Positions 47,100 to 57,023 of a stretch of DNA of 64,000 nucleotides are shown piece after piece; the first letter of the stretch is position 1; each line of letters opens with the position of its first letter. The notes beneath the pieces are model-generated. The model searched no databases. It was not told the DNA's origin and worked only from the letters and a program-made list of their open reading frames with translations. The DNA is from an uncultured Draconibacterium sp. GTDB lineage: Bacteria; Bacteroidota; Bacteroidia; Bacteroidales; Prolixibacteraceae. The stretch is taken from contig NZ_OY776414.1 of NCBI RefSeq assembly GCF_963675585.1, positions 1,219,001 to 1,283,000 of the forward strand, read 5' to 3'. Position numbers and translations under genes: made by a program.

Positions 47100-49055
47100 C
47101 TACTTTTCTGTTAGCCAGACATCCATTTTATTGGCTCCTCTGTTATTCCATGTATAATACGGAATGGCTGTAAACTGCTCCTCTTTTTCCGGTCCTTCAG
47201 CTTTTATAAGCTCCACTCCTGCAAGTAAATCAGCTTGAAAATTGCTTGAAAAACTTGTGTTTTCCGAAACGGAAAGGTTTTCAATTGCAGGATTATCTAT
47301 TTCTTCCACACAATATACAATCGGGCCCCGTTCCAATGCAATTTTTCCTCTGTCGTCTTCTACCAAATCATTGGCTTTTACTTTTCGAACTTCCATTGGC
47401 AGCGTAAGTTTAATCTGATCTTCGTTATTCCATTCACGGTTTAATATTGCATATCCATTCTCAAGCGAATAAGCTACCTGCTCGCCATTTATTTCGATTA
47501 CCGGTTTTGTTCCCGTTTTTTCTTTGTATGAATACAAATCACCCGGTACCGGTGTATTTACTGACCAACCCGGAATTCTAACTTTAACACTAAACGTAGT
47601 TTTCTTTTTAGGCGATACCGAAATTTTAATATCACCGTCCCAGGGATATTTGGTGTCTTGTGCAATTTCTACTTCATTTCCTTCCATTTCAAGTTTTGTA
47701 CTACTTTGAACAAAAAGGTTTACATATAAATTATCATCTTTTTGGGCGTAAATGTAACCGGGAACCGAAGGCATAAAACGACACAAATTAGTAGGACAAC
47801 AAGAACAATCGAACCAGGTTTGACGATCGAGATGTTCGCGATTAAAATGATAGTGCATATCGCAGGAAAGCGGATTCGGATAAAAGAACTCTTTTCCGTT
47901 GAGAGCCACACCAGAGATTACCCCGTTGTAGAGGCTTCTTTCCAATACGTCAATGTATTTCGAATCGCCATAAAGTAAAAACATTCTGTAATTCCAATAT
48001 ACATTGGCAATGGCCGCACACGTTTCGTTGTATGCAGTAAGGTTTGGTAATTCATAGTTCTCACCAAAAGCTTCTCCTTGATGCAGAGCGCCAATTCCAC
48101 CGGTGATGTACATTTTTTTTGTTACCACATTGTCCCATATTTTATTCACTGCGTTTTTATAGGCGGCATCGTTATAAAGCGCTGCAATGTCGGTCATTCC
48201 GGCATACATATATGCTGCACGAACGGCATGACCTACTGCTTCTTCCTGCTCAATAACGGGTTGATGATCCTGGTTGTAAGGTCCCCAGGTTTCACGTTTG
48301 GTGCTGTCGCCGCGTGTGTCTAAAAAATGACGGGCCAAATCGAGGTATTCCTTTTTATCGGTAATTAAATAGAGTTTTATCAAGCCGGTTTCAACAATCT
48401 GATGGCCGGGAACCTGATAATTACCCTCAGCACCAAAAACCTTCACCAGTAAATCTGCATTTTTTGTAGCAATGTCCAGAAAGTTGGTTTTACCGGTGGC
48501 AATATAATGTGCTGCTGCAGCTTCAAACATATGACCTGCGTTATACAATTCGTGGCTCCAGGCAAGTCCTTCCCAACGTTCTCCGGGAGGGCACCATTCA
48601 GCTGGCGAATGAGTTGGGTCAATTGTTTTCCAGGTTGTTAAGTAGCCATCTTCTTCCTGCCCGATCGCTATAATTTCGATTAGCGAATCAACGTATGCAT
48701 CCAATTTTGGATCGGGAATAGTAGTCATTGAATAGGCTGCACCTTCAATAATTTTGTACACATCGGTATCGTCAAAAGGCATATCTCCTCGAACTGTCCC
48801 TTCCATTTTTCCACCGGCAATTAAAAAATTCTCCAAACGTCCGGTTTCTTCACATTTCTGGAATGAAGCAGGTATTGTAGCAGTTCGGTTGGTTTCTATT
48901 TTTGGCAGCCAAAAATTATCGTTTATCTGAACCTGGCTGAATGGAACGCCCGAAATTGGATAATCGGCTGTTGTTACAGATGTTTGTTCTGGATTTGTTT
49001 TACAACTCCAAAGAAACAAAACCGTAAAAATTGTAAATAATAACTGTGATTTCAT
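47100..49055 (-). CDS. GH127 beta-L-arabinofuranosidase-type lipoprotein
   Basis: 651 residues. Lipoprotein signal MKSQLLFTIFTVLFLWSC (lipobox LWSC). An (alpha/alpha)6 barrel with the GH127 active-site signatures: YNETCAAIA, with the Glu and the first Zn-linked Cys, and FDCSCCPTNLCR, carrying the nucleophile Cys and neighbour Cys, as known from HypBA1. VRGDMPFDDTDVYKIIEGAAY, ITGGIGALHQGEAFGENYELPN and YPWDGDIKISVSPKKKTTFSVKVRIPGW are further family blocks (named by key pieces DTDVYKIIEGAAY, ITGGIGA, WDGDI). It removes beta-L-arabinofuranosyl residues; the natural glycan is unknown. It sits in a SusC/SusD locus. Confidence 0.93.
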   Translation of the reverse strand: MKSQLLFTIFTVLFLWSCKTNPEQTSVTTADYPISGVPFSQVQINDNFWLPKIETNRTATIPASFQKCEETGRLENFLIAGGKMEGTVRGDMPFDDTDVYKIIEGAAYSMTTIPDPKLDAYVDSLIEIIAIGQEEDGYLTTWKTIDPTHSPAEWCPPGERWEGLAWSHELYNAGHMFEAAAAHYIATGKTNFLDIATKNADLLVKVFGAEGNYQVPGHQIVETGLIKLYLITDKKEYLDLARHFLDTRGDSTKRETWGPYNQDHQPVIEQEEAVGHAVRAAYMYAGMTDIAALYNDAAYKNAVNKIWDNVVTKKMYITGGIGALHQGEAFGENYELPNLTAYNETCAAIANVYWNYRMFLLYGDSKYIDVLERSLYNGVISGVALNGKEFFYPNPLSCDMHYHFNREHLDRQTWFDCSCCPTNLCRFMPSVPGYIYAQKDDNLYVNLFVQSSTKLEMEGNEVEIAQDTKYPWDGDIKISVSPKKKTTFSVKVRIPGWSVNTPVPGDLYSYKEKTGTKPVIEINGEQVAYSLENGYAILNREWNNEDQIKLTLPMEVRKVKANDLVEDDRGKIALERGPIVYCVEEIDNPAIENLSVSENTSFSSNFQADLLAGVELIKAEGPEKEEQFTAIPYYTWNNRGANKMDVWLTEK

Positions 49056-49276
49056 ATAATTAATTTTTCTTTTTTAAGGTATGTTGGATTTGCAGAATGT
49101 AGAATAGGATCGGTTTGCTTTTTTCAGACTCTTTCCTATTTTATCTAATTTTTTTGTTCTTCTAATCATTGAACCATTCGATACTGATATTGGAATGTAT
49201 TTTAGAATTAGTTTGATTTAAAGTGTTGAAGATACACTCTAAAATTAAAAATATAAAATATTATTTGCAGAACTCT

Positions 49277-49822
49277 TTATATCAATATTTTATATATACA
49301 GGTTTTATCTCCTAAATGTATGGAAGATACAACCTTTGCTTTCACCGTTTGCCCAATTACTTTTGAAAACATCTTCTCGGCAAAACCTTCGGAACAGTAG
49401 CAAAGAATGGATGATTTTACTCCATTTTTTTTGTTTACCAAAGGACAAACACAGTAGTTTTTATTCTCATCGGCCAGAATTACCTTATTCTCCTTTTGGT
49501 AGTTTATTTTCCAGCCCCACTCTTTTTCAATAAACTGTATAAATGATTCAAGATTCCCTTCATAAGGTTTTAAAAATTCATCCATGTTAAGACGCTTGTA
49601 ATGGGCAGTTGCACATTTTTTCATTATTTCACGTGCCCCGCTCTCATCGCAATTCTGATCAAGGTTTAATAAAAGGGTAGAAATCCACTCTTGCATAAAA
49701 TGAGTGTCCGATTCATTCTGGTCTTGCTCCTGGTTAGATGCTTTTAAAATAGCCGGAAAACCACAAATACATGCTCCGGAAACACATGCACTCTTTAAAA
49801 AATCTCTGCGTACTGTTTTCAT
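49277..49822 (-). CDS. Tat-exported cysteine-rich protein, DUF6144-like
   Basis: 181 residues. Tat signal KTVRRDFLKSACVSGACICG (RRDFLK). The mature part contains EWISTLLLNLDQNCDESGAREIMKKCA, then a C-terminal alpha/beta part with NYCVCPLV, SILCYCSEGFAEKMF and DKTCIYKILI, so cysteines are abundant. The layout resembles DUF6144-type proteins, with an outer similarity to V4R/ATC-hydrolase-like ligand pockets; I am not sure of either. It lies between SusD and GH127 on the same strand, so it may process or sense the glycan products. Function unknown. Confidence 0.65.
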   Translation of the reverse strand: MKTVRRDFLKSACVSGACICGFPAILKASNQEQDQNESDTHFMQEWISTLLLNLDQNCDESGAREIMKKCATAHYKRLNMDEFLKPYEGNLESFIQFIEKEWGWKINYQKENKVILADENKNYCVCPLVNKKNGVKSSILCYCSEGFAEKMFSKVIGQTVKAKVVSSIHLGDKTCIYKILI

Positions 49823-49953
49823 TCATCTGCTTGTATTAGGTTTTAAACTGATAAACACTAAAGTCTTTAATTTTTATGGGAGAACCAAGACTCCAATGGA
49901 ATTCATGGTTCTCCCTAAAAATTTGAACAATCAATAGTTATTGTTCTATTTGA

Positions 49954-51582
49954 TTAATATCCCTGATTTTGTGTCAGGTTTGAATTTGTTTCCAGTCGTC
50001 CGCGAGGAATCGGATAAATGGAACGGTAATCACCATTTGGTGAATGCGACAGCCATGATTTAGTAGTAAATACTCCAAATCGGATCATATCCTGACGTCT
50101 TCTGCCTTCCTGGTTAAACTCCCATCCCAGTTCATCTAGAAAACGACCAAACAGAATATCATCGCCACCTTCTGTAGTTGAAGTAAACTCATTTCTTAAA
50201 CCATAATCATACGAACTTCCCTGTGATAGCTGGTCTCCGGTGACTATTGCTTTAGCCGGATCGTCAAAAGCTCTCGCTCTAACTTCAGAAACGATGGCAG
50301 CAGCACCATCGGCGTCTCCGGTTCGTAATAAACATTCGGCTTTCATCATTAAAACATCTGCATAACGAAACAAGGGATAATCGTTATTTAATACATTTGA
50401 TGATCCAAGGCCAATTTCAAACTTTTCAAAACGATAGCCATGAATTTCTTCAGAAAAATGTACTCCGGGCAGTTCGTTAATAAGCGCCAATGGCTGGCCA
50501 ACCAACCCTCCCATTGTTACTAGCAAAGGTTCTCCACTTGCCGAATATTGTTGCCCCATCATATAATTATTGGTTAACCTTTTATCGGCAGGATCAAATG
50601 TTTCAATAAACTGAGGTATGGCACACATTCCTCCCCACGGCGTTTGTGTTAAATTGTATTTCGCCTGCATTGATGGCTGACAGGTTTGCATGTGAATATC
50701 AAAATCATTCCATCCTTTGGTGTATTGATCGTCGATGGCAATACCAAAAATAATTTCCTTTGAGAATTGATTTTCAGTTACAAATACACTCTTCTGATTG
50801 CTTTCAAGAATAAATCCGGCATTTGAATTAATGATTTCATTACACTGATCAATGCACTCGCTCCATTTTGCTGTTCCCGAATAAACTTCCGCATTTAAAT
50901 ACATTTTAGCTAACAAAGTTCGTGCTGCCCAAACATTAAATCGTCCATAAGTTAACATCGAATTTTCGCTTGGAAGGTATTGCAGGTTTTCGTTTATTTC
51001 GCTTACAATAAAGTTATAAACCTCTGCCCTGCTACTTTGCTCAGGCAGGTATCCTTCTTCAACATCAAAATCGGTTACGATTGGAACGTTACCATACAAA
51101 TCGCACAGCAGGTAATAATAAGCAGCCCTGAGTACTTTTAATTCGGCAATTACAGCATCTTTTGTTTCCTCCAGTGGAAGCAGTCCCGACTCAATTTGAT
51201 AAAGTATTCGGTTGCAATTGGCAATACCGGAATAAGTTCTGTCCCAGGTAGCATAAACAATATCTTCGTCGGTAGTCCAAACGTGTTCGTGTATTCTTCG
51301 GTAAATTCCTCCGTCGACCCAACCGTTTGGTCTGGCGGGAATTACAATCTGGTCGGCACCAACTTCCTGTGCACGCCAAAATCCATTCCAGTGATTTAAA
51401 ATTGGAACCCAACTTCCGTATGCCGAGCCGATTATGGCAACTACATCTTCATCGGTAGGTTCGAATTGTTCCGCAATAATTACGCTATAGCTTGTATCCT
51501 CCAGCTCGGTACATGCCGACATCAGCAATGCCAGCGAAAGGAAAAACAGGCTGAATATTTTGTTATATCTTATTTTCTTCAT
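49954..51582 (-). CDS. SusD/RagB family glycan-binding lipoprotein
   Basis: 542 residues with a lipobox (LLMSAC, Cys 24). SusD features: LEDTSYSVIIAEQFEPTDEDV start, TPR-like helical pairs (ELKVLRAAYYYLLCDLYGNVPIV, ARTLLAKMYLNAEVYSG), NDYPLFRYADVLMMKAECLLRTG (the conserved 'RYADVLLMYAE' block) and a C-terminal QEGRRRQDMIRFGVF (SusD tail). It sits on the outer membrane over its SusC partner, 19 nt upstream on the same strand, and captures glycan for import. Likely substrate here is an arabinofuranose-containing glycan given GH127. Confidence 0.95.
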   Translation of the reverse strand: MKKIRYNKIFSLFFLSLALLMSACTELEDTSYSVIIAEQFEPTDEDVVAIIGSAYGSWVPILNHWNGFWRAQEVGADQIVIPARPNGWVDGGIYRRIHEHVWTTDEDIVYATWDRTYSGIANCNRILYQIESGLLPLEETKDAVIAELKVLRAAYYYLLCDLYGNVPIVTDFDVEEGYLPEQSSRAEVYNFIVSEINENLQYLPSENSMLTYGRFNVWAARTLLAKMYLNAEVYSGTAKWSECIDQCNEIINSNAGFILESNQKSVFVTENQFSKEIIFGIAIDDQYTKGWNDFDIHMQTCQPSMQAKYNLTQTPWGGMCAIPQFIETFDPADKRLTNNYMMGQQYSASGEPLLVTMGGLVGQPLALINELPGVHFSEEIHGYRFEKFEIGLGSSNVLNNDYPLFRYADVLMMKAECLLRTGDADGAAAIVSEVRARAFDDPAKAIVTGDQLSQGSSYDYGLRNEFTSTTEGGDDILFGRFLDELGWEFNQEGRRRQDMIRFGVFTTKSWLSHSPNGDYRSIYPIPRGRLETNSNLTQNQGY

Positions 51583-51601
51583 TTCAATATAATTTTAGGA
51601 A

Positions 51602-54600
51602 TTAGAAATTAATATTTACTCCAACAGTAAAAGTTTGCGTGGTTGGATATTTATCGCGCCCGTCGTTACCGGGACTTAGACCACCACTGTTTACTTCCGG
51701 ATCGATACCCTTGTATTTTGTCAGAATAAATGTATTTAATGAAGATACGTAAACACGAGCACTGCTTATAATTTCGGTTTTAGGTTTAAAAGAATAACCG
51801 AAAGTGATGTTGTCAATTTTCCAATGGTCGCCATCTTCAATATAATAGGAATTGTATTCCAAATCCATTTCATTACTTAATACAGCTTTACCAAATACTT
51901 TATCGTAGGCAGAACTAAGTCTGTTGTATTGAACTGTTTTTGTGTTTTCCAGATACATTCTTTCAAAATTCAGAATCTGGTAGCCAAATGCACCCCGCAT
52001 TGTCATACTAAAATCGAAGTTTTTATACCGAATGCTGTTGTTCCAGCCGGCGTAAAGTTTTGGCAGGCCATTTCCTAATTCCTTTTTATCTTCGAACGCA
52101 TGCGAAAATTCATCGTATGGCACGGCATTACCTTCTGCGTCTTCGTAAATCCATTTTCCGTTATCATCCACATCGATAACTTTAAATCCGTAGAAGTTTC
52201 CTATTTTTTCGCCAACATCAACACGGTGTGTAAATGTTTGGATAGGCTCGCCGGTACCACCGGTTGTAAAATATTCTTGCGTTGCCTGGTACAAATCGTT
52301 TGACAGACTGACCAGTTTATTTGAATTGGTTGAAAAATTAAGGCTTGTCATCCACTCAAAATCCTTTTTGCGAACCGCTACGATGTTTAAAAGAGCTTCC
52401 ACTCCCTTGTTTTCCATTTTACCTACGTTGGCGCGTGTTGTAGTAACAAGGTTTGGTGGAACAGGAACTGTATAATCGTATAAAAGGCCATCGATGGTAC
52501 GATTGTAAAAGTCGAGATTACCACTAACACGATTGTTTGCAATCACAAAGTCAAGTCCAATATTGGTTTCTTTCTTTTCTTCCCAACGCAAATAAGGGTT
52601 TGGATTTCGGGTTGGAGCCAAAGTTTTCATCCATTTACCATTCGAATAAACAACGCCTGAGTAACCAATTGTTGCTACACCAAGAAACAAATCACTGGGT
52701 TGTGTTCCGGTAACACCATAACCGGCTCTCACTTTTAAGTCGTTTACAAATGAAACGTCTTTCATAAAAGATTCTTCCGAAATTCTCCATCCCAGCGATA
52801 CTGAGGGGAATGTACCCCAAGGGTTTTCAGTCCCGAATAACTGGCTGGCTGCTTCATGGCGTAAACTTGCCATTAACAAATAACGGTTTTTGTAATTGTA
52901 ATTTAACCTTCCGAAGAAACCAATCAGATTGGTTTTATTACGTGAACTGCCAATACCGGAAGAAGTGCCACCTTCTATAATTCCTGTTCCCAGTTGGATT
53001 TGATCGGCACCGAATAAATCGGTTGGAAAATCCTGATTGGTCATATACATATTGTGCCAGTCGTTATCCTGATAGCTGTATCCACCTAAAACAGTAAATC
53101 GGTGTTCACCAATAACTTTAACATATTCAGCAGTTAATTCCACCAAACGATCTATTGATTCTGACGAAGAATTAGATGCGTAACCGTTTAAACCTGCACG
53201 AACCGTAGAAATATGATTTTTTGTTTCGTAGTAACTTCCTCGTGAGTTGTATTTCGAATAGCTAACCAAACTCTTCAAGGTCATTCCTTCAAATGGATTG
53301 ATAACCACAGTTGCATTCAACCGCGACCATTGCGAACGGTCGTCGCCATCGCTTTCGTTAATACGAGCCACCGGGTTGTCGTAATTAAATGCACCCGGAT
53401 TTTCGTACCAGCCACCATCTGCTGTTTTAATGGGCGCTGTTGGATTATAAATTAAAGTTTGCCGGTAAGTATAATTTGTACTCGATACATTTGAATGATA
53501 AATATTTCGGGAAAGTAGTCCCAGATTAACTTTTACAAGTCCGTCGAACATGGTATGATTGATGTCGGTTCGCGCTGTAAATGTCCTTTTATCCGTTTTC
53601 AAAAATATACCTTCGGTATCGTTGTAATTAACAGTAGCCAAATAGTTGGTGGTGCTGTTTCCTCCGCGAAAAGTGAGGTTGTGCACATGACTCATGGGTG
53701 TTTGAGTTATTTCGTCGAGCCAGTTTGTTGAAGCTCCCAAATCATCACTTGCATCGCGAATTCCATCTGAAATTTGCTGACGATAATCCGCTGCACTTAA
53801 CATATTTAACTGGTTTGAAATTACCTGAGTGGACATGTACCCCGTGTATTCAACCGTTGAGCTATAGTCGCCACTGGCACGTTTTGTTGTAATCAGAATT
53901 ACTCCATTTGTACCACGAGTACCATAAATTGCAGCTGCCGATCCGTCTTTTAATACGTCAATCGATTCAATATCTTCAGGTGCAACAGCATTAAAATCGC
54001 CGGGTACTCCATCAATCAAAATTAAAGGACTGCTGCTTGTTCCAAATAATGTTGTATTTCCGCGTAAGGATATTTGTGTATTAGAAAGTGGGTCGCCACT
54101 ACTCGACGTAATTGTTAAACCGGCAACTTTACCTTGTATTAACTGGCCAACATCTTTTACTCCGCCTTTTACAAAATCTTCTGATTTTACAGATGCAACA
54201 GCACTGGTAACGTCAACTTTTTTAAGTGTACCGTAGCCAATCGCAACAACTTCTTCAATTCCAATTGCATCAACCTGCATTGTTACATCAAGTGTTGACT
54301 GACTTCCAATTTCAGCTTCGAAAGTTCGCATTCCAACAAACGAAAACTGTAATACATTTCCGGGAACCACATTTTGCAAAATGTACTTTCCATCTGCATC
54401 AGTAATGGTTCCCTGTGTTGTTCCTCTTATCACAACGGTTACGCCCGGTAACGACTCGCCACTTTCGTCGGCAACTCTACCTGTAATCGTTTTTTGTTGC
54501 TGTGTTAATTCATCAAAACTTGCATTATTACCTTCTTGTTGAATTAAAATATAACGGTCGTGTACTTCATATTTAAACCCACGATCGATTAATACGTCAT

Positions 54601-54889
54601 TTAAAACCTCAAGAATAGTTGTTTGATTTGCTTCCACCGAAATATCTTTTACCTCTTCTACTTCTTCATTTTTATAGAAAAAATAGAACTCGGTTTTTTC
54701 TTCAATTTCGTTTAAAAGCGATTTAAGTGAAACATTTTGCACTTTTAAATCAAAGCGTGCAGTTTGCGAATACGATTCTGCATTTGCAGTGAGTAAACCT
54801 GCCAGAATAAAAATCCATACGAATTTCATCATGAGTAATAGTTTCCGCCATTGCCCATACAAGCAACAACTTTTGTTAATTTTTTTCAT
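51602..54889 (-). CDS. SusC/RagA TonB-dependent transporter with STN signalling domain
   Basis: About 1095 residues from ATG 54889 (MKKINKSCCLYGQWRKLLLM); an upstream GTG/ATG frame adds a non-typical leader. Domains in order: signal peptide to ~ANAESYSQ, STN domain (ARFDLKVQNVSLKSLLNEIE to GFKYEVHDRYILIQ), carboxypeptidase-D-like domain (TGRVADESGESLPGVTVVIRGT), TonB plug with EEVVAIGYGTLKK, and a 22-strand barrel with SusC motifs ending TVGVNINF. The STN domain is typical of transporters that signal through a FecR anti-sigma factor, which is encoded next upstream. Transports oligosaccharide captured by SusD. Confidence 0.95.
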   Translation of the reverse strand: MKKINKSCCLYGQWRKLLLMMKFVWIFILAGLLTANAESYSQTARFDLKVQNVSLKSLLNEIEEKTEFYFFYKNEEVEEVKDISVEANQTTILEVLNDVLIDRGFKYEVHDRYILIQQEGNNASFDELTQQQKTITGRVADESGESLPGVTVVIRGTTQGTITDADGKYILQNVVPGNVLQFSFVGMRTFEAEIGSQSTLDVTMQVDAIGIEEVVAIGYGTLKKVDVTSAVASVKSEDFVKGGVKDVGQLIQGKVAGLTITSSSGDPLSNTQISLRGNTTLFGTSSSPLILIDGVPGDFNAVAPEDIESIDVLKDGSAAAIYGTRGTNGVILITTKRASGDYSSTVEYTGYMSTQVISNQLNMLSAADYRQQISDGIRDASDDLGASTNWLDEITQTPMSHVHNLTFRGGNSTTNYLATVNYNDTEGIFLKTDKRTFTARTDINHTMFDGLVKVNLGLLSRNIYHSNVSSTNYTYRQTLIYNPTAPIKTADGGWYENPGAFNYDNPVARINESDGDDRSQWSRLNATVVINPFEGMTLKSLVSYSKYNSRGSYYETKNHISTVRAGLNGYASNSSSESIDRLVELTAEYVKVIGEHRFTVLGGYSYQDNDWHNMYMTNQDFPTDLFGADQIQLGTGIIEGGTSSGIGSSRNKTNLIGFFGRLNYNYKNRYLLMASLRHEAASQLFGTENPWGTFPSVSLGWRISEESFMKDVSFVNDLKVRAGYGVTGTQPSDLFLGVATIGYSGVVYSNGKWMKTLAPTRNPNPYLRWEEKKETNIGLDFVIANNRVSGNLDFYNRTIDGLLYDYTVPVPPNLVTTTRANVGKMENKGVEALLNIVAVRKKDFEWMTSLNFSTNSNKLVSLSNDLYQATQEYFTTGGTGEPIQTFTHRVDVGEKIGNFYGFKVIDVDDNGKWIYEDAEGNAVPYDEFSHAFEDKKELGNGLPKLYAGWNNSIRYKNFDFSMTMRGAFGYQILNFERMYLENTKTVQYNRLSSAYDKVFGKAVLSNEMDLEYNSYYIEDGDHWKIDNITFGYSFKPKTEIISSARVYVSSLNTFILTKYKGIDPEVNSGGLSPGNDGRDKYPTTQTFTVGVNINF

Positions 54890-55118
54890 AAATTTGAAAA
54901 GTTTTAATAGTGAATATTTGTTAAAACGTTTACGGTGAAAGTGTTCGGGCACTTTCGCCGTTTTTTTTTCGAATGAACTCAAAAAAAGAAGGAGTAAGTT
55001 TTTTTAGATAATAAGCTGAAAAAATTAATCCATTAGAAATCGTATTTCGGGTACGATTTCAGAATTTATAAGTTCGATAAGTTTTTTAGTTAGAAAGTTT
55101 TCAAAATTTCATAGGCTA

Positions 55119-56126
55119 TTAGTTTTTATATATAAGTACTTCGTCTTTGGCATTATTATTTATTTTTAACTGGTAGTTAATACCGTACATACGTTCCAGT
55201 ATTTTCAGAAATAAGTCGAGAGGTTTTCCTTTAAGGATGGTTCCTGATATCATTATATCGCCTGTCCCTTCTCCTTCAAGATGAATGTCAACATTGTACC
55301 ACCTTTTAAGAATTACAGTTAAATCGGAAAGTTTGGTGTCTTCCAGTACAATTTTACCATCAATCCAGCTGCTGTAAAATTTGGTATCAACCTGTTTTAA
55401 TGTAGCTGCTCCGGTTTGTTTGTTTACACACAATTGTTGCGAAGGATTTAAGGTGGTTAAGTAATCGCCATTGCTGTTTTCAACAGTTACTTTTCCTTCA
55501 ATTAGAGTTACTGTAAGTTCAGCATCGTCATCATACGACGAAACATTAAACGTGGTTCCCAAAACTTTAATATTGCCGGTTTTTGTTTGCACAACAAAAG
55601 GCAGGGTTTTGTTGTGTGAAACTTTAAACTGTGCTTCGCCATTCAATTTTACAAGCCTTTGTTTTGTATTAAAAGAACTTGGATATTCGAATGTTGTTCC
55701 TGCATTTAGCCATACCTGAGTACCATCAGAAAGATTTATTTTCCCCATTTGCCCCCACTCCATTTCAATGGTATTTCCGGCGAGTTGGTTGGTGTTGTTA
55801 AAAAATAACTTTTGTGAAAACATACCCAATAATACAGCCAATACAAAAACCGCGGCATAGCGGGCAATAGTTATGTATATTTTTCGAACCGGATTGGACT
55901 TGTTGATCTGGTTTAGAATGTAATTCCAGTTTTTTTCTTTATCAATTTTAGAAGCTAAAAATGCATCAGCAGATTTTGAATGCAATTGTTTGGCCCGTTT
56001 TAAAGCGTTTTGTGCTTCTGCCGAATTTATGACGGTTTCCAATTCAGCTTTACTGCTTTCATCCAGGCTGTTATTCACTTCACCTACAACCAATTCCCAA
56101 ATAGTATCTTGTTTTTGCCTATCCAT
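55119..56126 (-). CDS. FecR-family anti-sigma factor
   Basis: 335 residues. A cytoplasmic N-terminal part (sigma-binding), one transmembrane helix at ~83-103 (IYITIARYAAVFVLAVLLGMF), then a periplasmic FecR domain (GTQVWLNAGTTFEYPSSF, VVQTKTGNIKVLGTTFNVSSYD) and a C-terminal DUF4974 domain (LEDTKLSDLTVILKRWYNVDI). In this family the periplasmic side receives a signal from the STN domain of the paired SusC and releases the ECF sigma factor. It lies between the sigma and SusC genes, in the order expected for that circuit. Confidence 0.93.
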   Translation of the reverse strand: MDRQKQDTIWELVVGEVNNSLDESSKAELETVINSAEAQNALKRAKQLHSKSADAFLASKIDKEKNWNYILNQINKSNPVRKIYITIARYAAVFVLAVLLGMFSQKLFFNNTNQLAGNTIEMEWGQMGKINLSDGTQVWLNAGTTFEYPSSFNTKQRLVKLNGEAQFKVSHNKTLPFVVQTKTGNIKVLGTTFNVSSYDDDAELTVTLIEGKVTVENSNGDYLTTLNPSQQLCVNKQTGAATLKQVDTKFYSSWIDGKIVLEDTKLSDLTVILKRWYNVDIHLEGEGTGDIMISGTILKGKPLDLFLKILERMYGINYQLKINNNAKDEVLIYKN

Positions 56127-56193
56127 TTATTTTGTTTTGCAAATAAAGGATGCGGCAAGTTCAAATTAGGGTGACAGTAAAATCATATTTTTT

Positions 56194-56754
56194 TTAAATT
56201 TTTCGAAAAAGGAACCAAAGCAGGTGTTGGTCTGAATTAACACCATCGCGTAAAAAACGATAAGCCCGTGCCATTTGTGTTTTTACAGTATTTACCGAAA
56301 TATTCAATTGTTCAGCAATTTCCGTGTAAGTTTTTCCTTTAAAAGCAGCAAGTTCGAGAATATTTTTTCGTTGTTCCGGAAGTTGTTCAATTAACTTCGA
56401 AATCTGATAAATGGTTTCATCTTTCTCCAGGTTGTATTCTTCAATTGCTGTATTCTCAAGACGGGCAATTACCGTGTTTATGTCTGTTTTTCTGCTTTCG
56501 GGCGAACGCATAAAACCATAAATGGAATTTCGGACTGAGATTAATAAATAATACTTAATTGAGGATTCAATTTCAATAGATTCCCGTCGTTCCCAAATTC
56601 TCACAAAACATTCACTAACAATATCCTGCGAAAGTTCAATGTCGTGGACAATTGAATTTGCGTACAAACACAATGAAGAGTAGTATTCATCGAAAAGTAC
56701 TCGAAATGCGCGTTTATCGCCAGCTTGTATTTCGCTCCAGGTAAAATTCTCCAT
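56194..56754 (-). CDS. ECF-type RNA polymerase sigma factor (sigma-70 family)
   Basis: 186 residues. Region 2: RVLFDEYYSSLCLYANSIVH DIELSQDIVSECFVRIWER (key piece DIVSECFVRIW). Region 4: QRKNILELAAFKGKTYTEIAEQLNISVNTVKTQMARAYRFL (key pieces TYTEIAEQLNIS and TVKTQMARA). It is the Bacteroidota SigZ/RpoE-like group that controls SusC/SusD loci. Encoded upstream of FecR on the same strand; it probably directs transcription of the SusC/D genes, perhaps of its own locus. Confidence 0.94.
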   Translation of the reverse strand: MENFTWSEIQAGDKRAFRVLFDEYYSSLCLYANSIVHDIELSQDIVSECFVRIWERRESIEIESSIKYYLLISVRNSIYGFMRSPESRKTDINTVIARLENTAIEEYNLEKDETIYQISKLIEQLPEQRKNILELAAFKGKTYTEIAEQLNISVNTVKTQMARAYRFLRDGVNSDQHLLWFLFRKI

Positions 56755-56773
56755 TCAGTAGTGTAAGTCGGCA

Positions 56774-56804
56774 CAATTTTAACAATAGAAATCGGAATAT
56801 CAAA
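56774..56804 (-). promoter_or_regulatory. Promoter of the sigma-factor gene
   Basis: On the minus strand TTTG (56801-56804), 19 nt, TAAAATTG (56774-56781): the -7 box has one mismatch to TAnnTTTG. It lies 19 nt before the ATG. Confidence 0.5.
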
Positions 56805-56966
56805 CATTACAAAAATCAACCGGATTTTAAATGGCACTTTGAATGAGTATGTAAGCAGAGTTACTAATCTGAAAGTTAGACCAATAGAAAAAACACCAAT
56901 GTTGGAATAGAATTACAAAATAGATTTGAGTTATTTATTTATACAAGGCTAAGGATGATATACACT

Positions 56967-56998
56967 TTTGTTCAGGTTCTTTTAATTGCATAGATTTG
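56967..56998 (+). promoter_or_regulatory. Promoter of the hybrid two-component gene
   Basis: TTTG (56967-56970), 20 nt, TAGATTTG (56991-56998). Expected transcript start is near 57005, which favours ATG 57024 over ATG 57009 as the start. Confidence 0.6.
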
Positions 56999-57023
56999 TG
57001 ATCTACTCATGCGACTAATTTAT

